Source: Pukyongia sp963768085
GTDB lineage: Bacteria; Bacteroidota; Bacteroidia; Flavobacteriales; Flavobacteriaceae
Reading direction: 5' to 3'
Length of the DNA: 64,000 bases
NCBI GenBank assembly: GCA_963768085.1
Contig: CAVYGO010000003.1
Span: 1,612,001 to 1,676,000, forward strand
Shown here: piece by piece, positions 60,168 to 64,000 of the stretch
Layout of the letters: every line of letters begins with the position of its first letter
Position numbering within the stretch: position 1 is the stretch's first letter
Made by a program: the position numbers and the translations under genes
The notes under the pieces: model-generated
Database searches by the model: none
Told to the model about the DNA's origin: nothing
Seen by the model: only the letters and a program-made list of their open reading frames with translations

Positions 60168-60932
60168 TTACGCGTATTTATCAATTAATTCCTGTGCCAA
60201 ACTTAAGTAATTATTAGCACCTTTACTACCTGCGTCATAACTAATTATGCTCTCTCCGAAGCTCGGTGCTTCACTTAAACGAACATTCCTTTGAATGATT
60301 GTTTTGAACACCATTTCATCGAAGTGCTTTTTAACTTCATCGACTACCTGATTAGACAATCGTAATCTGGAGTCGTACATGGTTAGTAAGAGTCCTTCAA
60401 TATCTAAATCGGGATTGTGAATCTTCTGAACGCTTTTTACCGTATTCAGAAGCTTTCCAAGACCTTCCAGGGCAAAATATTCACACTGAATAGGTATTAT
60501 AACTGAATCGGCCGCGGTAAGTGCATTCAATGTTAATAAACCAAGAGAAGGAGCACAATCGATTAAAATGTAATCGTAACTTTCCTTCAACCCTATTATA
60601 GCAGATTTTAGCATTGACTCCCGCTTGTCCTTATCCACCAATTCGATCTCTATAGCAACCAGGTCAATATGAGCCGGAATAAGGTCTAAATTGGGCGAAG
60701 AGGTTTCAACTATAGCTTCCTTTGCTCCAACCGTATGTTCGATCAAATGGTAAGTGCCGTGTTCAACACTTTCCACATCAACACCAAGCCCCGAAGTCGC
60801 ATTGGCCTGGGGATCGGCATCTATCAATAGTACTTTCTTTTCTAAAACACCAAGTGAGGCGGCGAGATTGATCGAAGTCGTCGTTTTTCCAACACCCCCT
60901 TTTTGGTTTGCAATAGCAATTATTTTACCCAT
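60168..60932 (-). CDS. parA: ParA/Soj family ATPase
   Basis: ParA is the Walker-type ATPase partner of ParB in chromosome segregation. The 254-residue protein has the deviant Walker A IAIANQKGGVGKTTTSINLA at the N-terminus, LLIDADPQANATSGLG, YDYILIDCAPSLGLLTLNAL and PIQCEYFALEGLGKLLNTV, and ends SEAPSFGESIISYDAGSKGA. It heads the minus-strand operon parA-parB-DUF5683-dapB-lepB-wbqC. Upstream there is a near-consensus -7 sequence, TATTTTTA on the minus strand. Confidence 0.96.
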   Translation of the reverse strand: MGKIIAIANQKGGVGKTTTSINLAASLGVLEKKVLLIDADPQANATSGLGVDVESVEHGTYHLIEHTVGAKEAIVETSSPNLDLIPAHIDLVAIEIELVDKDKRESMLKSAIIGLKESYDYILIDCAPSLGLLTLNALTAADSVIIPIQCEYFALEGLGKLLNTVKSVQKIHNPDLDIEGLLLTMYDSRLRLSNQVVDEVKKHFDEMVFKTIIQRNVRLSEAPSFGESIISYDAGSKGANNYLSLAQELIDKYA

Positions 60933-61069
60933 CAGGTTTGTTATAATTAAGCTCTAAAAATACGATTAATTATGCGGACTGTAAATCAATTTTGTTAACA
61001 GAAAGTGAACAATTCTTACAAAATGAAACAAGTCCGAAATGCGTATATTAGCTATAAACTAATGATACC

Positions 61070-62224
61070 GTGAGTCTGCAACGTTTCTTGAAACTTAAAT
61101 ATCTCGGAATACTTCTCCTAGTTGGAATTGTATCGGGAGGAATTTGGTATTCACAACTCTCAAACAGGCATAAAGCGATCGTTAAAACACGATTATTACA
61201 CGAATTCAGGATTATCGATCACGATTGGGAAGTTTCTCATACGGATACGACCATAAGTCTTGAATCTCCCGATCTGTTGGTCGATAATATCTACCAATCT
61301 ATGGATGGGCCTCAGGCCATATTGAATCTCGATCTGAACCCGGAGGACAACGATCTGAAATGGATTACCGGATTTAAGGCTGAAGTCTATCGTGAAGGAA
61401 CTACCGAGCACAACAATGACTTTCTGTGCCACACGAATATCGATTTCTTTAATGGAGTTCACTATAAGAACCTGAAACTACCCAAACGGATTAACAGCCA
61501 GTATCCCAGGCTGGGAACCTTATCCAATGGAATAAATGAATTGAAATTCCCTGAAGGTTTCGGATTTCCGGTCGCGGGGAAAGATGCGTTCATTATTGCT
61601 TCACGTACATTGAATCATAATATAGAAGGTGCGTTCTTTAAAGTAAAGCATAAGATCGAATTCACTACCGAAAATGCGGAGGTTCATTTAAAACCTTTGG
61701 TTCCAAAAGCACTGGTGCTGTTGCAGGACTTCGATCGGGATAACCCCGATAACCCGGAACCCTCGGACGATCCCAACCTATGCTTACCCCTGGACCTAAA
61801 AAACCATTCCTTTCCCAATGAGGATGGTGTGAGATTTGCAGCACACTGGGTGCTTCCAAAGGGAGAACATTTGTATAAATTCGATGTTAGCTATCAGTTG
61901 CAATTGAACGAAGATACCATGATCCACGCCATGGCGGCACACCTGCATCCGGACGCCCAGAAATTCACGCTCTACGATCTAACAGAAGACAAGGAAGTCT
62001 ATACGATAGCATGTGAGAATTACGATGATAAGATCGGACTTAAAAACGTAGCAACGTATTCCAGTGCCGAGGGGATACCGATTTATGCTGATCATGATTA
62101 TGAGTTGCAGCTACTAACACATAATCCGTCAGACGGTTTTAGGGATATGATGGCGGTGTTGTTTATCTATGTGTACGACAGAGAAATGGACGAGCATCTT
62201 CAGGCCAGCAATTACATTCTTTAG
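61070..62224 (+). CDS. Membrane-anchored protein resembling copper type II monooxygenases
   Basis: A 384-residue protein with an N-terminal membrane anchor (KYLGILLLVGIVSGGIWYS) and a large exported part. I see a two-domain layout like PHM/DBH: domain 1 with DFLCHTNIDFFNG (His121), PEGFGFPVAGKDAFIIASRT and a His in TLNHNIEG (183); domain 2 with DTMIHAMAAHLHPDAQKFTL (His286, His291, His293) and RDMMAVLFIYVYD (Met360/361). H-x-H plus a downstream Met matches the CuM site. The start is GTG at 61070; a nearby ATG at 61062 is out of frame. Function and copper use are inferred. Confidence 0.55.
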   Translation: MSLQRFLKLKYLGILLLVGIVSGGIWYSQLSNRHKAIVKTRLLHEFRIIDHDWEVSHTDTTISLESPDLLVDNIYQSMDGPQAILNLDLNPEDNDLKWITGFKAEVYREGTTEHNNDFLCHTNIDFFNGVHYKNLKLPKRINSQYPRLGTLSNGINELKFPEGFGFPVAGKDAFIIASRTLNHNIEGAFFKVKHKIEFTTENAEVHLKPLVPKALVLLQDFDRDNPDNPEPSDDPNLCLPLDLKNHSFPNEDGVRFAAHWVLPKGEHLYKFDVSYQLQLNEDTMIHAMAAHLHPDAQKFTLYDLTEDKEVYTIACENYDDKIGLKNVATYSSAEGIPIYADHDYELQLLTHNPSDGFRDMMAVLFIYVYDREMDEHLQASNYIL

Positions 62225-62226
62225 CC

Positions 62227-63108
62227 TTATTTATTTTTCTTAGCCCTGATCATAGCTTCCAGCATATCCCACATTTCCTGTGGAACTTCTTCCAGCATGT
62301 TCATTTGTCCGGCACCTTTTAACCATTCACCTCCGTCTATGGTAATAACCTCACCATTAAGATAAGCGGAGAAGTCGGAAACCAGGTATGCAGCCAGGTT
62401 TGCCAATTCCTGGTGATCGCCCACTCGTTTTAAAGGTACTTTCTTGGCAAGATCAAATTTTTCTTTCAGGTCTCCGGGTAAAAGCCGGTCCCAGGCACCT
62501 TTGGTAGGGAAAGGGCCGGGAGCAATAGCGTTGAATCGCATACCGTACTTTGCCCATTCAACAGCCAGCGAGCGCGTCATTGCTAATACGCCAGCTTTTG
62601 CCGTGGCACTGGGCACCACATAAGCAGAACCCGTCCAGGCATAGGTTGTGACAATATTTAAAACAACCTTATTGGTTTCTTTTTGGGCGATCCAGTGTTT
62701 TCCAAAGGCAAGGGTACAATTCTTAGTTCCCTTCAAAACAATGTCTATTATAGTGTCGAAGGCGTTGGCCGATAGTCTTTCGGTTGGGGAGATAAAATTC
62801 CCTGCTGCATTATTCAGTAATACATCTACAGATCCAAATTCTTTCACAGAGGCTTCCAGCATCGCTTCCACCTGATCGTAATGACGAACATCGCATTGCA
62901 CTGGCAATACTTTTCCACCTGTCTGAGCCTCTAACTCTTCTTTGACAGTCTGGAGTTTTTCCATATTTCTGGAAGTGATTACTACGTTGGCACCCAACTC
63001 CAGGAAGTACGTGGTCATAGATTTTCCTAAACCGCTACCACCACCGGTTACCACGATTGTTTTTCCTTTAAGCGCGTTGTCCCGTAGCATTTTTGCCTTT
63101 AAGTCCAT
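62227..63108 (-). CDS. SDR family oxidoreductase, 2,4-dienoyl-CoA reductase-like
   Basis: A 293-residue Rossmann-fold oxidoreductase. The cofactor motif is IVVTGGGSGLGKSMTTYFLE, then VITSRNMEKLQTVKEELEAQ, and the family-typical LLNNAAGNFISPTERLSANA. In place of the usual Tyr-x3-Lys it has Ser-x3-Lys (VVPSATAKAGVLAMTRSLAV) and ends FNAIAPGPFPTKGAWDRL, the pattern of peroxisomal/mitochondrial-type 2,4-dienoyl-CoA reductases. It likely reduces dienoyl-CoA intermediates in beta-oxidation of unsaturated fatty acids. It is convergent with the preceding gene, 2 bases between stops. Confidence 0.88.
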   Translation of the reverse strand: MDLKAKMLRDNALKGKTIVVTGGGSGLGKSMTTYFLELGANVVITSRNMEKLQTVKEELEAQTGGKVLPVQCDVRHYDQVEAMLEASVKEFGSVDVLLNNAAGNFISPTERLSANAFDTIIDIVLKGTKNCTLAFGKHWIAQKETNKVVLNIVTTYAWTGSAYVVPSATAKAGVLAMTRSLAVEWAKYGMRFNAIAPGPFPTKGAWDRLLPGDLKEKFDLAKKVPLKRVGDHQELANLAAYLVSDFSAYLNGEVITIDGGEWLKGAGQMNMLEEVPQEMWDMLEAMIRAKKNK

Positions 63109-63154
63109 TCAGAATTTTTTAGAAACGTAAAAGTAAGGATTCTCATTCAGAACA

Positions 63155-63691
63155 TTATGTCTGCCGAATAGAATTGTACACAACACAATGCTTAAATCGG
63201 GAATCGTCTTTTATATTTGGATGTTGAACGGTTCCAATTTCGTTCATACCGATCTTTTTCATCACCTGCTGGGAGGCCAGATTCGTATCGGTAGCAAAAG
63301 CCAATACTTCTTTGAGTCTGAACTTAGTGAAGGCTGCATCTAGGCATGCTTTAGCACCTTCGGTTGCATAGCCTTTTCCCCAGGCCGTACGTTTTAATCG
63401 CCAGCCAATATCCACACAAGGAGTAAAGTCGCTTTCCCAGGTCTGATTTGCAAGTCCGATAAAACCAATGAATTCGGACGTTTCAAGAACATCGACTGCA
63501 AAATAACAATAACCGTATTTGTTGAAATGTGCCTGAAGCCGTCTAATAAGAGCTATGGATTCTTCTACTGATAGAGGCTTCGGAAAGTGCCGCATCACCT
63601 CAGGGTCTGCACACATTTCCGAAAAGGGCGCTTCATCTGAAGGCTTCCAATTTCGAAGTCCGAGTCTTTCAGTTGTAAGAATGTAATTCAT
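63155..63691 (-). CDS. GNAT acetyltransferase (RimJ/RimL-like)
   Basis: A 178-residue N-acetyltransferase. It starts NYILTTERLGLRNWKPSD, continues with MCADPEVMRHFPKPLSVEES and the CoA-binding region DIGWRLKRTAWGKGYATEGA (the R/Q-x2-G-x-G/A pattern reads AWGKGYA), then VLAFATDTNLASQQVMKKIG, all typical of the RimJ/RimL branch (Acetyltransf_3). Its substrate may be a ribosomal protein N-terminus or a small molecule; this cannot be decided. The mutase gene ends 3 bases upstream. Confidence 0.9.
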   Translation of the reverse strand: MNYILTTERLGLRNWKPSDEAPFSEMCADPEVMRHFPKPLSVEESIALIRRLQAHFNKYGYCYFAVDVLETSEFIGFIGLANQTWESDFTPCVDIGWRLKRTAWGKGYATEGAKACLDAAFTKFRLKEVLAFATDTNLASQQVMKKIGMNEIGTVQHPNIKDDSRFKHCVVYNSIRQT

Positions 63692-63694
63692 AAA

Positions 63695-64000
63695 TTAATC
63701 GGCCACCGAATCGATTAATATCTGTAGCATTTCTATCGCGGCCTGGCTAATTATTGTACCGGGTCCATACACGGCAACGGCACCGGCATCGAATAGGAAC
63801 TGATAATCCTGGTGAGGGATAACTCCACCAACGATCACCATAATGTCATCTCGCCCTTGTTTTTTAAGTTCTTCTATAACCTGTGGTACCAGGGTTTTAT
63901 GACCAGCAGCAAGTGAGGATACACCCAGAATATGAACGTCATTTTCCATGGCCTGCTTGGCGGCTTCAGCCGGAGTCTGGAACAAGGGCCCAATATCCAC
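63695..64000 (-). CDS. Methylmalonyl-CoA mutase C-terminal B12-binding domain (partial)
   Basis: Only the last 101 residues lie in the window. The visible segment is DIGPLFQTPAEAAKQAMEND, VHILGVSSLAAGHKTLVPQV, IMVIVGGVIPHQDYQFLFDA and AVYGPGTIISQAAIEMLQIL, which is the cobalamin-binding fold after the DxHxxG base-off motif; the His ligand itself is beyond the edge. It is probably the large subunit of the mutase that converts methylmalonyl-CoA and succinyl-CoA. The first visible codon is GTG inside the frame, not a start. Confidence 0.93.
   Translation of the reverse strand: MDIGPLFQTPAEAAKQAMENDVHILGVSSLAAGHKTLVPQVIEELKKQGRDDIMVIVGGVIPHQDYQFLFDAGAVAVYGPGTIISQAAIEMLQILIDSVAD

Noticed and set aside
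59262..61069. parS site near parA-parB
   Set aside because: I looked for a GTTYCACGTGRAAC-like palindrome and saw none; this does not exclude one elsewhere.
1..64000. tRNA, rRNA, CRISPR, transposase, integrase or toxin-antitoxin loci
   Set aside because: None found by eye; gaps are short and no repeat-spacer pattern or characteristic protein motifs appear.

Overview
This 64 kb window is chromosomal DNA of a member of the Bacteroidetes, almost certainly a marine-type Flavobacteriaceae. The grounds are: the recurrent Bacteroidetes -7 promoter motif TAnnTTTG just upstream of many genes; the gliding-motility lipoprotein GldI; Bacteroidetes-restricted families (DUF5606, DUF5683, DUF3810, an OstA-like LptA relative, a LepB with an extra N-terminal membrane domain); and numerous short lipoprotein signals ending in Ser/Ala-Cys. 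Gene density is very high. I see no rRNA, tRNA, CRISPR array, insertion sequence, prophage or integrase. The longest stretch without a gene is about 180 bases (8871-9048).

Layout. 1-1.8 kb: tRNA maturation genes (CCA-adding enzyme, cut by the window edge, and a Sua5/YrdC protein). 1.8-12.4 kb: a lipopolysaccharide/surface-glycan cluster of twelve genes on both strands, with glycosyltransferases of families GT2, GT4 and GT9, two methyltransferases, a NodB-type deacetylase, an InaA/Kdo-kinase-like protein and, oddly, a POT-family transporter. 12.4-15.6 kb: housekeeping genes dapD, yqgF/ruvX, def, DUF5606, mazG. 15.6-27.5 kb: a long run of minus-strand genes (fur, purA, OstA-like, class III aminotransferase, TPR protein, two DUF368 membrane proteins, aroE, DUF349 protein, Zn-ribbon methyltransferase). 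27.5-32 kb: relA/spoT, a Ste24-like M48 protease, a TrmH-family methyltransferase. 32-46 kb: envelope and secreted functions (lipoprotein, debranching-enzyme-like lipoprotein, two amidohydrolases, DUF3810, pepD, a cyclophilin-FKBP fusion, gldI, nrnA-like DHH protein, PhoD-like lipoprotein). 46-55.7 kb: ndk, DUF721, AlkD-like, recF, TPR anchor protein, ribH, a small membrane protein, mutL, two rhomboids, an EEP-family protein. 55.7-61 kb: a minus-strand operon parA-parB-DUF5683-dapB-lepB-wbqC. 61-64 kb: a membrane-anchored protein resembling copper type II monooxygenases, a DECR-like SDR, a GNAT enzyme and the C-terminal end of a methylmalonyl-CoA mutase.

How the genes relate. The glycan cluster, the OstA-like protein, the DUF368 pair (a family reported to recycle undecaprenyl phosphate) and LepB all serve envelope assembly. 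DapD and DapB are two steps of the diaminopimelate/lysine pathway, AroE belongs to aromatic amino acid synthesis, and RecF, MutL, AlkD-like and YqgF serve DNA maintenance. No clearly new defence or mobile system is visible. The most interesting items are a PHM/DBH-like protein at 61.1 kb, a MutL that has lost its endonuclease motifs, a WbqC gene whose conserved N-terminus lies upstream of any usual start codon, an amidohydrolase pair with two degenerate modules, and -7 boxes so close to start codons that short-leader or leaderless transcripts are likely.
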